This document shows, in pieces, positions 1 through 7,222 of a stretch of 10,447 nt of DNA. A program made the position numbers and the translations under genes. The notes beneath the pieces were generated by a model. That model had not been told where the DNA came from. It did not search any database and saw nothing but the letters and a program-made list of their open reading frames with translations. Position 1 is the first letter of the stretch, and each line of letters starts with the position of its first letter. Where the stretch lies: NCBI GenBank assembly GCA_963578625.1, contig CAUZEO010000179.1, positions 1-10,447 on the forward strand. The letters run 5' to 3'. The DNA comes from CAUZEO01 sp963578625 (GTDB lineage: Bacteria; Verrucomicrobiota; Kiritimatiellia; SLOV01).

Positions 1-3000
1 TTGACGGCCAGTTCGTCGATCTGCCTTGGAATTGCGAAGCGTAGATACCGGCGTTCTTCATCCGGGAATTGGGGGCTGAAGGCCCCGGCCAGGTTGTTCC
101 ACTTGAACGTCGTCACCGCCGCCCAGCGCCCGGCAAAGGGGACCGAGCGCATGAAGACTTCCTCCAGGTTGCCGGAGAAAGGTTCGATGTCCCGCGAAAG
201 CGTCTCGACGTCAACCGATCCTCGATAGATCGCGGCCAGGAGTCCGTTCTCATCCAGCAGGAAACTGGTGGGAACGGCCAGGGGAATGTGGAGATCGAAG
301 AGGAATCTTTGCAGGGTATCGATCTTCTCCAACAGCTCCACCGTTGCCACGCCGGCCTCGAAGGGAAAGGAGACCGAATCCAGGAATCTCCTCGCATCCG
401 CGGGCAAAGACCGTTGACTCATGGCCAGCCCGTCGACACTCAAGGTCAGGATGTCCACGCCGGCCTTTCGCAATGCCTTTTTCGCTGCCGACCACTCGCT
501 CATCTCGGCCCGACACGGCGCGCACCAGCTCGCCCAGAAGTTGATCAGCAGCGGCTTTCCGCCCGCGCTGCGTTGAGCGGGCACCCCTTCAAAGTCGACG
601 TACTCCAGGGCTGGAAATGGCATCCGGGTGGAGAGGACCTGCCGGAGGGAGGACGGCTTCGGAGCGGATTTCGGCGTTGACGGACGGAGGGACCCCAGGC
701 TGGATCGGGGCGGCAGGATCCGTGCGTCGGGATTGCCCTGGACGATTCGATACCGGCGATTCGTCTCGAGCCTGGTATGACGCTGCACTTTGCCGTCCGG
801 CCATCGTATCATGACCTGCTCGATGCCGCCGGCTTTCCCCAGCCCGAAGTAGAGCCACTTGCTCGACTGTGAAAGGAAGGCGTCGCCGGCTCGCAGCGTC
901 TTGATTGATTTTGGATTTTTGAGTTTTGATTTTAGATTTGAGAGTGTGACTTCTACCCGGGCTCCTATGGCGTCGCGATTGCAGGTTTTTCCTTCGAGGC
1001 GAAAAGCGATCCAATTATTCTTTGTGGGCACATCGTTTCGGAGGAATCGGACCTGGGGGCCGCTTCGATTCGCAAACCAGACGTCAAGATCTCCGTCCTG
1101 ATCCCAGTCCGAGAGAGCGATCGCCCGCCCGTCATCGGGAAAGTCGATTCCGCTGACGGCGGAGATATTGGCGAACCGGTCATCCCCGGTATTCAGGAAG
1201 GCGCAGTTTCGCTCGCGGCCGCTGAAGGAGGCACCGGACCGGATCAGGGTAAAGAGATCTTTCGTCGCGCCCGAGGCGGAACTGTCATCGGCGCTGATGA
1301 AATTCAATGGCGAACCGCCTTGCGACACGACCTGCCGCCAATAGAAACTTCATAGGTCTCCCGTATCGTCGTTGGTGAAATAGCCGTTGGCCACCAGGAG
1401 GTCCTCCCGGCCGTCGTTGTTGATGTCGATGAACGGGCTGGCCCACGCCCATCGTCCCATTTCCACGCCGGCCTCCAAACCGACCTCTTCGAATCGTCCG
1501 CCCCCGGTATTTTTGAAGAGGGAATTGCCCTTGGCGAACCGCTGGTAAATGCCGCGCGTCGCCTCATCCGCATCCGGCTTGAACAGGGCCTGGCGGGTGA
1601 TCCGGCTGCCGGCCGCGGAAAACATGTTCGCCACGTACAGGTCCATCAGGCCGTCCCGATTGTAGTCGGCCCAACTCACCGACATGCCCGAAGCCTGGTC
1701 AACCACCCCCGCCATCTCCGCCACATCGGTAAAGGCGCCCCCGTCGTTGCGGTAGAGGCAGTTCTTTCCGAAATCGTTGCCGACATAAAGGTCCTGGTCG
1801 CCGTCGTTGTCGTAGTCCTCCCAGGCGGCCGCGAGTGTATGACGCCGGTTGTTTGCGTCGAGGCCCACGGACCGGGTCACATCGGTGAAGGCCCAGTTAC
1901 CGGCTGCGATGTCGTTGCGAAACAGAATGTTCGCCGCGCCGTCGTTGGCGTCGTGATAGGAATAGGGTTGTGGCGGCTCGTCTGGTCGGGCGCCCGCGGT
2001 CGCGACTTCAAGACACAGGTAGAGATCCAGGTCCCCGTCGTTGTCGTAGTCCACCGATGAGAGTCCCTGCGCATTGAAATCGATTTGCGGCAGCACCTTC
2101 TTCGATTGGAAGCGGCCGCCGCCGTCGTTTTCCATGAGGATCAACTGGTACGGTGTGACCACCGTCAGGTCCTGGTCCCCGTCGTTGTCCAGGTCGACGA
2201 AGAGGGCGCTGCTGGTGTAGGTCAGCCAGTCGACGCCGGCCCACGCGGACCGGTCTGTTGCCGTCCCGTCGGCATTCTGAAAATACAGCCGGTTGGGAAG
2301 TCCGCCGGTCTGACAAACGTACAGATCGTCGAGGCCATCGCCATTTACATCGCCGATGGCCAGGCCGTACACGGTCGCGTTGCCGGAAAAGTGGATGCGT
2401 TCGATTCGCCGAGACCAGTGATTCAAACCGTACGCCAATTGCTCATGGAAGGATGCGTTTGTGCCGAGAACGGACTCCGTGCAATCGGACAGCCAGGTCC
2501 GCCCCGGCGTGGTGACGCGCACCTCCTCGTAATTTGTCACTCGGATTGACGCCAAAACCAGGCCTTCCGGTTGCTGCAGTTGCCATCGGCATGTCCAGGC
2601 AGCATTCTGCTCGATGGATCCATTTTCCCGGGTTGCGGAGGCGCTGACGTAGTGCAGGGTCGTAGCGGATTGATCCTCACCCAGGTCAATTCGAATCGTT
2701 TTGACTTTCGTGTGGAGGTTCGTTGCGTCGTGAAAAGGTTCCGCGAGGGCCATCAAGGCGGAACGTAACCCGGCAGATCCCTGAAGCGATTCCGCCGTCC
2801 CGGACCGGGGGCGAAGAACGACGATGGATTCGTCCTGGAATGCCGTCGCCAATTCCGGAGGACGTAAAGGCGTGCAGGCAAAGTCGTCTGTCAGTAAGTG
2901 CCGGAATGCATCCTCGCGTATATGATCGGGATCGGCCATTCCGGCGAAAAGTTTTTTCAACCTCGACTGCGCCTCCGTGGCGATGGCTTCACTTTGCCAG

Positions 3001-3197
3001 CCATCGGAGGCCGGATCGTGGGCCCGCGAAAACAGGCTTCGCTCCGCCTCCGCGGACGGGGTCCCCAGGTCGGTCACGACTTCGGGAGCAGTGGGGGTGG
3101 CAACAGTTTCAGGGGACGATTCTTCCTCCGTTGTCGGTTTCGAACAACCGAAGAAGATCGTCAACAGCGCAACCGCGAGACTCGGTATTCTTTTCAC
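1..3197 (-). CDS. FG-GAP/ASPIC-UnbV/TlpA fusion lipoprotein, candidate selenoprotein (Sec616); C-terminus beyond window
   Basis: The start is GTG at 3197. An in-frame TAG lies four codons upstream, and a weak AGG sits 8 nt before the GTG. Residues 1-18 are a lipoprotein signal (hydrophobic core, then FFGC, Cys18). Residues about 75-228 form an unrecognised domain, possibly NTF2/SnoaL-like. FG-GAP/VCBS repeats follow, with calcium-binding DxDxDGxxD-type motifs at 283, 335, 383, 461, 511 and 591. At codon 616 there is a TGA, but the frame continues: SFYWRQVV, a seventh motif DWDQDGDLD (697-705), an ASPIC/UnbV domain (about 728-818, with IGARVEV, LRAGDAFLSQS, YFGLG, IRWPDG), a Pro/Ser-rich linker, and a TlpA-like thioredoxin domain from about 860 with WCAPC (Cys892, Cys895). 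At least 1065 residues lie in the window. Domain continuity on both sides of the TGA, a SECIS-like hairpin, and TGA used as a stop in neighbouring genes all favour Sec insertion. The alternatives are a nonsense mutation or a sequencing error. It is the last visible gene of the redox operon. Its function is unknown; a role as an exported redox protein is inferred. Confidence 0.8.
903..942 (-). repeat. AT-rich simple-repeat insert inside the ASPIC domain coding sequence
   Basis: Read on the minus strand, this is a run of variants of AAATCNAAAAYC that stands out sharply from the GC-rich surroundings. It encodes NLKSKLKNPKSIK between IGARVEVTLS and TLRAGDAFLSQ. In ASPIC domains those two segments are normally joined by a short loop. 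The frame is kept, so it looks like an in-frame insertion or expansion of intergenic-type low-complexity DNA. Confidence 0.5.
1320..1341 (-). promoter_or_regulatory. Candidate bacterial SECIS hairpin downstream of the TGA
   Basis: On the minus strand, TTG-(bulged G)-CG-GCA pairs with TGT-CG-CAA around the five-base loop GGTCG. This gives eight pairs including one G-U, with a one-base bulge. Seventeen nucleotides separate the TGA from the first loop G. In E. coli fdhF, as I recall its sequence, the spacing is 18 nt and the loop is GGUCU with the same preceding GCA, so GCAGGUC is shared; a bulge in the upper stem is also a bacterial SECIS feature. The segment also encodes WRQVVSQ, so some of the base pattern is under protein constraint. 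The fold was drawn by eye. Confidence 0.65.
1350..1352 (-). other. In-frame TGA, probable selenocysteine codon (residue 616)
   Basis: The codon sits between NDDTGDL and SFYWRQVV of the FG-GAP/ASPIC protein. Upstream the frame has 615 sense codons. Downstream it has 449 sense codons to the window edge that encode expected family domains. TGA ends the redoxin gene (5651-5649) and the GHL10-like gene (9470-9468), so it is not globally reassigned to Trp or Gly. I expect homologues to carry Cys (or Sec) at this position, from an uncertain memory of the family. Confidence 0.75.
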
Positions 3198-3300
3198 TGT
3201 TTCAACCTACTGTGGTCCTGCCATCCAAGTCGATCCCTGTAGCTTGGGCTTCCAAGCCTGAGCAGCAGGCATTGGACATTGAGAATTCGACATTCTCTCT
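3198..3300. repeat. Intercistronic spacer with two hairpin-forming repeat motifs
   Basis: This spacer lies between the copper monooxygenase stop (3303-3301) and the GTG of the FG-GAP gene. Right after the stop is a perfect 6-bp stem GAGAAT/ATTCTC with a 5-nt loop (3281-3297), inside a CATTGGACATT...CGACATTC motif. Next is a perfect 6-bp stem GCTTGG/CCAAGC with a 4-nt loop (3242-3257), inside GTAGCTTGGGCTTCCAAGC (3239-3257). That motif recurs inverted at 7223-7243. Neither hairpin is followed by a T-run, so neither looks like a standard terminator. They could alter mRNA stability or simply be dispersed repeats. Confidence 0.55.
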
Positions 3301-5652
3301 CTACCTGGGTTCCAGGGTCTTTCCCTTGCGAAACAGTTCCACGTGCCCGCGAATCTCCTTGGCCAAATCCGGCGGCGCCAGCGCCAGGGCTTCGTCGGCG
3401 GTTATTACCGCTTCGTCGAACCGTCCCGCCGCGGCGTAGGCGACGGCCAGGGTGTCCAGAAAGCCCGGTTCGCGTCGATTCGTCATGGCGACGGCGCCTT
3501 CGGCGAATTCGATTGCCGCCGCGGGACGACGGACGTCAACTTTTGGGTGAGTGGAGAGTGACCAGGCCATGTCATTGAGCTGAGACGGGACCGCGTAGCG
3601 CTGCTGGAGGGCCCGTCGGAAATACCGGAGGCCGGCCTCCGTGTCGCCGTTGGCCGCAAGCGTGAGGCCGAGAGTGGCTTGTGTCTTCGCATGATCCGGA
3701 CGAAGGGCGATAGCCTCCCTTAAGTGCTCCACGGCCTCTTCCGGTTTTCCGCCTTGCAACAGGATCGAACCGATGGCGAATTGCGCCGCGGCCAGGCCGT
3801 CCGCGGTTGTAGCCGAACCTATTTCAACCGATCTCCGGAAATGTTTCTCCGCGTTCTCGAGGTCTCCGCGCTGCGCAAGGACCATGCCGAGGTTGAGATG
3901 GGCTCGTGAAGATTCAGGCGCCCTTTCCACGGCTTCCAGAAATTGCTTTTCCGCGTCGGCCAGCCTGCCGGACGAGGCGAACATGACTCCCAGGTCGATG
4001 CGCGCATCGGTGTAGTCCGGATTGAGTTCCAGCGCTTTCCGGAACTCCGTAACCGCTTCGGCCGGCTTGCGGGCCGCCGCCAGGGTAAGTCCCATGGCGT
4101 AGTGGACATCCACCTGGCCGGGTTCCAGGATGAGCGCTTTACGCAAATGCTGTAACGCCTCGCCATGGCGCTGCAACTCGTGCAGCCAGGTCCCCGCCGC
4201 CAGGTGTCCGCCGCCGTCGCCGCTCTTGGAGTCGAGGTGGATTGTCATGTGCCGGACGGCGTCATCGAACTCGCCGAGTTTCGAGTGGAAGTAGGCGAGA
4301 CTCCTGTGAGCGCCGGGAACGTCGGGGTCCGCCGCAAGCCGTGCGCGGGTGGCATCCATGTACAGGTTAACTTCGTGAATACTGGAATCCGACTCGAGTA
4401 TCATGCGCTCCTGCCCGTTTACCGGAATCACCTGGAACCAGAGGTCCCCCATTTCGCCGCTGGTGCTTTCGCTGTAGGCAATGCGCTGTGGCGGGTCGTT
4501 CGGATTGCGCACATTGCCGGCGGAATTGTCGTAGGCATATTCCATGTAAAGCTTCGTGCCCTTCGGCAGCGGAATCGATTCGGCGTATCGGTACTCGTCC
4601 TGCCAGTCGAAATCCCACGCCCGGATGTGCAACAGGCTCCGAAGGGAGCCGTCCGGAAGTTCGGCCCACCCTTTCATCTCGCGGCAAAGAAGATGCGCGT
4701 GGGGATAGACCTTCACAAGATTCACATCGATCGGCAGCATGTAGGAATCCCGGATGATGTGGTTCTCGTCGCCGGGCTCGATGTCAATGATCTTGGGGCC
4801 GAGCCGGAGGGTCGTGGGAATGTGCTTCGGCGGCCGGCTTGAAAAATGCAGTCCAAGGGAAGGGCGGATCTGCTCCGGCTTGCCGCTGGGCAGCATATGC
4901 ATCTCGAGCACCAGGTCGGTCCCGGGCTCCAGTTGCCAGGAGATCTCCTCCGGACCCATCACCGGCTGCTTACCGGGGGTCCAGCCCAGCCACTGCCCCG
5001 CGGGGTTTTCCGCCGCCCCCAGGATCATTCCCTCCAATCCCGGTTCGGGGTCCGCTTCGGCCTTTTCGAGGCATCGGCCGCTGGTGTCGAACAGCATGCG
5101 GGCATGATGCAGGATTTTCGCGTTCCCGGGACGGAACTCAAACGCCCGCACAAATTTCGGCTCCGACACCGGAATGGGGATCACGAAATTTCGCCAGATG
5201 TCGGGGCCGTCCGCACGAACCGAATAGGCCTCCGGCATGGTGATGATCACGTCAGGCTGTCCCAGTTGCCATCCCTCCGTCCACTGCGGGAGCGGGGGCA
5301 GGTCCGCCGGGTCGCCTTCCACCGTTCCCTGTTCGACCCACTGCCGGATGGCGCCAATTTGCTCGTCGGTTAACCGCCGGACATCCACGAAGTCCACCCC
5401 GTTCGTTTCGGGGAGCCAGGGCGGCATGTAGCGGCTCTCGGTGACCCGGACGATCTGCCGGGCCCGCTTCCTGACATCGTTGTAGGTGACGAGATTAAAC
5501 GGTCCGGATTCGCCGGGCCGATGACACAGGGTGCAGTTGTCGAAAACGATGGGCGCAATATCGCGGTTGAAGGTGATTTCCGTGTCCGCCGCCTGCGCCC
5601 CGCCGCACACGCAAAATAGCATGAAAAAAAATTGCTTGCTCCACGCCCTCAT
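3301..5652 (-). CDS. Exported cytochrome c / type II copper monooxygenase-like / TPR protein
   Basis: 783 residues. Residues 1-21 are a Sec signal peptide (AQA before Ala22). Residues about 25-110 are a cytochrome c-like domain with CTLCH (40-44) for covalent haem; Met76 in RYMPPWLPE is a plausible distal ligand. Residues about 130-425 resemble the two-lobed copper type II, ascorbate-dependent monooxygenase fold (PHM/DBH-like). All expected copper ligands can be matched: His182-His183 and His252 for the first copper, and His318, His320 and Met401 for the second. Residues about 446-761 hold about nine TPR repeats. The start is ATG 5652, with GAGG 7 nt upstream inside the redoxin gene; the ATG overlaps the redoxin TGA as ATGA, so translational coupling is likely. 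The family fold is established for peptide and dopamine hydroxylases, but the substrate here is unknown. The haem may feed electrons to copper and the TPRs may bind partners; both points are inference. Confidence 0.88.
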   Translation of the reverse strand: MRAWSKQFFFMLFCVCGGAQAADTEITFNRDIAPIVFDNCTLCHRPGESGPFNLVTYNDVRKRARQIVRVTESRYMPPWLPETNGVDFVDVRRLTDEQIGAIRQWVEQGTVEGDPADLPPLPQWTEGWQLGQPDVIITMPEAYSVRADGPDIWRNFVIPIPVSEPKFVRAFEFRPGNAKILHHARMLFDTSGRCLEKAEADPEPGLEGMILGAAENPAGQWLGWTPGKQPVMGPEEISWQLEPGTDLVLEMHMLPSGKPEQIRPSLGLHFSSRPPKHIPTTLRLGPKIIDIEPGDENHIIRDSYMLPIDVNLVKVYPHAHLLCREMKGWAELPDGSLRSLLHIRAWDFDWQDEYRYAESIPLPKGTKLYMEYAYDNSAGNVRNPNDPPQRIAYSESTSGEMGDLWFQVIPVNGQERMILESDSSIHEVNLYMDATRARLAADPDVPGAHRSLAYFHSKLGEFDDAVRHMTIHLDSKSGDGGGHLAAGTWLHELQRHGEALQHLRKALILEPGQVDVHYAMGLTLAAARKPAEAVTEFRKALELNPDYTDARIDLGVMFASSGRLADAEKQFLEAVERAPESSRAHLNLGMVLAQRGDLENAEKHFRRSVEIGSATTADGLAAAQFAIGSILLQGGKPEEAVEHLREAIALRPDHAKTQATLGLTLAANGDTEAGLRYFRRALQQRYAVPSQLNDMAWSLSTHPKVDVRRPAAAIEFAEGAVAMTNRREPGFLDTLAVAYAAAGRFDEAVITADEALALAPPDLAKEIRGHVELFRKGKTLEPR

Positions 5653-6233
5653 CGCAAATCCTCGATCAGGCAGCCGACCGCCTCTGTCTCCCTGAACGTC
5701 ACGCGCTCTCCCGTGAGGATGGCATCCAAGGCCTCCTCCAGGTCCGCCCGGGTCGGTTTGGGCCGATACTTCCCGAAGTCGACATACTGGTTGTCGATCC
5801 GCCCCCGGTAGGCAAGCTTCCCGTCCCGCGTGAATACGGCGGCCTCCGGGGTGATCTTCGCTCCCGAGCGACGAACCAGGGTGTGCTCGGGATCGCGAAG
5901 CGCTGGGCAGATATAGCTGTATGCGGCCACGTGCTTACGAATCTCCAGCGGCGTGATGTCAGGGTTGGGATAAACGAGAAAAAAGCGGATGTCACGTTTG
6001 ATGTATTCTTCGCAGATTTTTCGAAGGGTCGGCGCGTACCGGTTGGAGACGGGGCAATCGGTCCGCACAAAAATCAGAACCGTCCCGCTGGACTCTCCTT
6101 TCAACGGGTCGAACGGTTTGCCCTCGAGATTGTAGGCGTGGCGCGACGTCCCGCAGGAGAGGCACGCAAGGAGGAGGTAAAGGACTCCGGCGACGCCCAG
6201 GCATTTCTTGTTGATCTGATCAGCTTTCACCAA
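5649..6233 (-). CDS. Redoxin-family lipoprotein with CPVS active site
   Basis: 194 residues, first gene of the redox operon. The start is TTG 6233 or the next codon GTG 6230; an in-frame TGA upstream excludes a much earlier start. No well-spaced Shine-Dalgarno is seen (GGAGG is 19 nt from TTG). The N-terminus has a hydrophobic segment ending in LLAC/CLSC, so Cys24 or Cys27 may be lipidated. The thioredoxin-like domain begins near residue 50: FVRTDCPVSNRYAP with catalytic Cys60 in a CxxS arrangement, an RDPEH segment, and TPEAAVF with the likely cis-proline at 129. Cys109 and Cys188 are further candidates for disulfide exchange. The DCPxSNRYAP motif marks a redoxin/AhpC-TSA-like group that often accompanies cytochrome/copper proteins (recollection). 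Its role is probably extracytoplasmic thiol chemistry or electron supply to the downstream protein. Confidence 0.85.
   Translation of the reverse strand: MVKADQINKKCLGVAGVLYLLLACLSCGTSRHAYNLEGKPFDPLKGESSGTVLIFVRTDCPVSNRYAPTLRKICEEYIKRDIRFFLVYPNPDITPLEIRKHVAAYSYICPALRDPEHTLVRRSGAKITPEAAVFTRDGKLAYRGRIDNQYVDFGKYRPKPTRADLEEALDAILTGERVTFRETEAVGCLIEDLR
5660..5663 (-). promoter_or_regulatory. Ribosome binding site GAGG for the copper monooxygenase gene
   Basis: GAGG lies 7 nt before ATG 5652 and within the last codons of the redoxin gene (IEDLR). It supports the chosen start and coupling through the ATGA overlap. Confidence 0.7.
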
Positions 6234-6274
6234 ATTCTCTGTGCCAGCATACCTCCGTAATCACAAGATGACGA
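6234..6274 (-). other. Leader upstream of the redox operon
   Basis: This short stretch precedes the redoxin gene and follows the stop of a possible gene remnant. It contains GGAGGTATG, which opens a 7-codon reading frame ending in TGA that overlaps the redoxin start codons (TTGGTGA). GGAGG is too close to that ATG to be a good ribosome site for it. I see no convincing -35/-10 pair, so the operon promoter could lie anywhere between here and about 6620. Confidence 0.3.
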
Positions 6275-6385
6275 TCAAGAATCGGTGTGCGGAATAGCCC
6301 CAGACCGGAGACCGCCGAAGGCCACGTTCTCGAAGTAGTTAGTCTCGGTATAGTTTGCGACGAAGTTCACGCCAAAGTTTGAAAG
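6275..6385 (-). pseudogene. Possible C-terminal remnant of a discoidin-like gene
   Basis: This open stretch, with no start codon after a TGA at 6388-6386, encodes SNFGVNFVANYTETNYFENV and then AFGGLRSG, ending at TGA 6277-6275. Its codons look like real coding sequence. The opening SNFGVNFV resembles the end of discoidin-like domains (SNxGxNFVGLSEV-type, from memory), which would fit directly after the broken end of the fragment at 6623. The link is tentative. Confidence 0.3.
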
Positions 6386-6399
6386 TCAGCCTTCACTCA

Positions 6400-6612
6400 G
6401 CCAACGACGCGAGTTTGGTTTCGGACTGGGTTTGGGAATTTCGTTTGCAAAGGAATTGAAACCAAATCCCAAAACCAACATCTCCCGGCACCCGGTGTTC
6501 GATAGGGAGAGGTCCAAAATCGTCTAAAGGATTCCAAAAAAGCACAAAGAGATTTACGCAGAGCATTTTTTTGTGCCTTTTCGTGCCTCTTTGTGGCCAA
6601 TCCTCTGCTCAA
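6400..6612. repeat. AT-rich intergenic repeat segment with long imperfect hairpin
   Basis: On the minus strand, 6606-6530 reads GGCCACAAAGAGGCACGAAAAGGCACAAA and so on, a degenerate GGCACAAAR repeat. The arm AAAAGGCACAAA (6581-6570) pairs with TTTGTGCTTTT (6548-6538), giving a stem of about 11 bp around a 21-nt loop. At 6415-6480 a second imperfect palindrome joins GGTTTCGGACTGGGTTTGG to CCAAATCCCAAAACC. Similar GGCACAAA and CCAAATCCCAAA tracts are common intergenic noise in environmental genomes (recollection) and give spurious short reading frames, including a 71-codon one here. Confidence 0.55.
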
Positions 6613-6622
6613 ACTCGCTGCC

Positions 6623-7039
6623 TTAGGCTGGCTTAAACTGCTCTATAAAAAAACACCGGGCGGAAATTTCCTGCGAGAGCACCTCAGGGAGGCCGTTGAC
6701 GTCTGTGATTGTCCTCGTGTTTACCTGGTCCACCGTCACTAGTGAGAGCGATCTCCTGTCGCCCGCACTATCGCTACCCCATGCACTGTCCGGACCGCCG
6801 CCGCCCGTCGTCGTGTAGTAGATCTCGACATCTTGCATGCCCTGTTTCCCCCAGGAGGGCCAGCTGCCCTCGCCGTAGTTCCAGATATGCATGTCCGCCA
6901 ACGAAACATCCGAACCCAGATCGAATTCAGCCCATGGCCCGGCCGGAGTTTCAGCGAAGCGATCGGTGTCGATGGTGGTGTCCACCCCTGAGCTCAGCCA
7001 CACTCGCCGTCCTGACAAACTACATCCTTTCGTCAGGTT
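6623..7039 (-). pseudogene. Discoidin-like (F5/8 type C-like) gene fragment
   Basis: The frame opens after a TGA and reads GNLTKGCSLSGRR and so on. No ATG is available; the first conventional alternative start is TTG 7018. The core DRFAETPAGPWAEFDLGSD, DMHIWNYGEGS, GMQDVEIYYTT and TDVNGLPEVL matches the carbohydrate-binding discoidin-like domains of secreted proteins, many of them PEP-CTERM proteins. The fragment lacks a signal peptide, and the end (SARCFFIEQFKPA) departs from the expected closing strand just where the AT-rich repeat segment begins. It is therefore probably a decayed or interrupted gene, not a working 131-residue protein. A small expressed protein cannot be excluded. Confidence 0.55.
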
Positions 7040-7222
7040 TCCTCATTATTTCGCTGTGCATCCGGGGCTTACTCGTTTTCATATTTGAGAAACTGTATTT
7101 GCATCCCGCAACCTCCACGCTCTCGCTACGAAAAAGTGTGAGACATGCGGGTTAGGCTGAATAAATTGACCATACGGCAGGCGCTCTCCATTCCCCATGC
7201 ATGATCCCCCTTGCTCCGGCTC
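7040..7222. other. Gap with no recognised gene
   Basis: This stretch separates the glycoside-hydrolase-like gene from the discoidin-like remnant. A short ATG frame (MKTSKPRM...) starts near 7085 on the minus strand but ends at a TAG after about 20 codons, in a different frame from the remnant. No clear promoter, RNA gene or T-tailed terminator is visible. Confidence 0.4.

Noticed and set aside
1..1349. A separate downstream gene starting after the TGA
   Set aside because: No ATG/GTG/TTG with a ribosome site lies near the beginning of the FG-GAP/ASPIC continuation, and an independent start would cut a domain in half.
1350..1352. Global TGA reassignment (to Trp or Gly)
   Set aside because: TGA ends the redoxin and GHL10-like genes at positions where protein endings are sensible, and Trp is coded by TGG throughout.
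1304..1573. Programmed frameshift around the TGA via the overlapping frame ending RQKAVRH-like
   Set aside because: The overlapping minus frame is a compositional shadow. The original frame carries all homologous sequence on both sides, so no frame change is needed.
1350..3197. A complete 615-residue FG-GAP protein ending at the TGA
   Set aside because: The stop falls inside a conserved domain run, and the same frame continues with the expected ASPIC and TlpA domains. A SECIS-like hairpin follows the TGA.
4165..4842. Plus-strand frame of 225 codons
   Set aside because: It is antisense to the copper monooxygenase/TPR gene, has no domain signature, and is a GC-driven shadow frame.
6397..6612. 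71-codon minus frame (ATKRHEKAQK-type) as a protein
   Set aside because: It is made by the GGCACAAA repeat and AT-rich palindromes. Such frames are typical false annotations.
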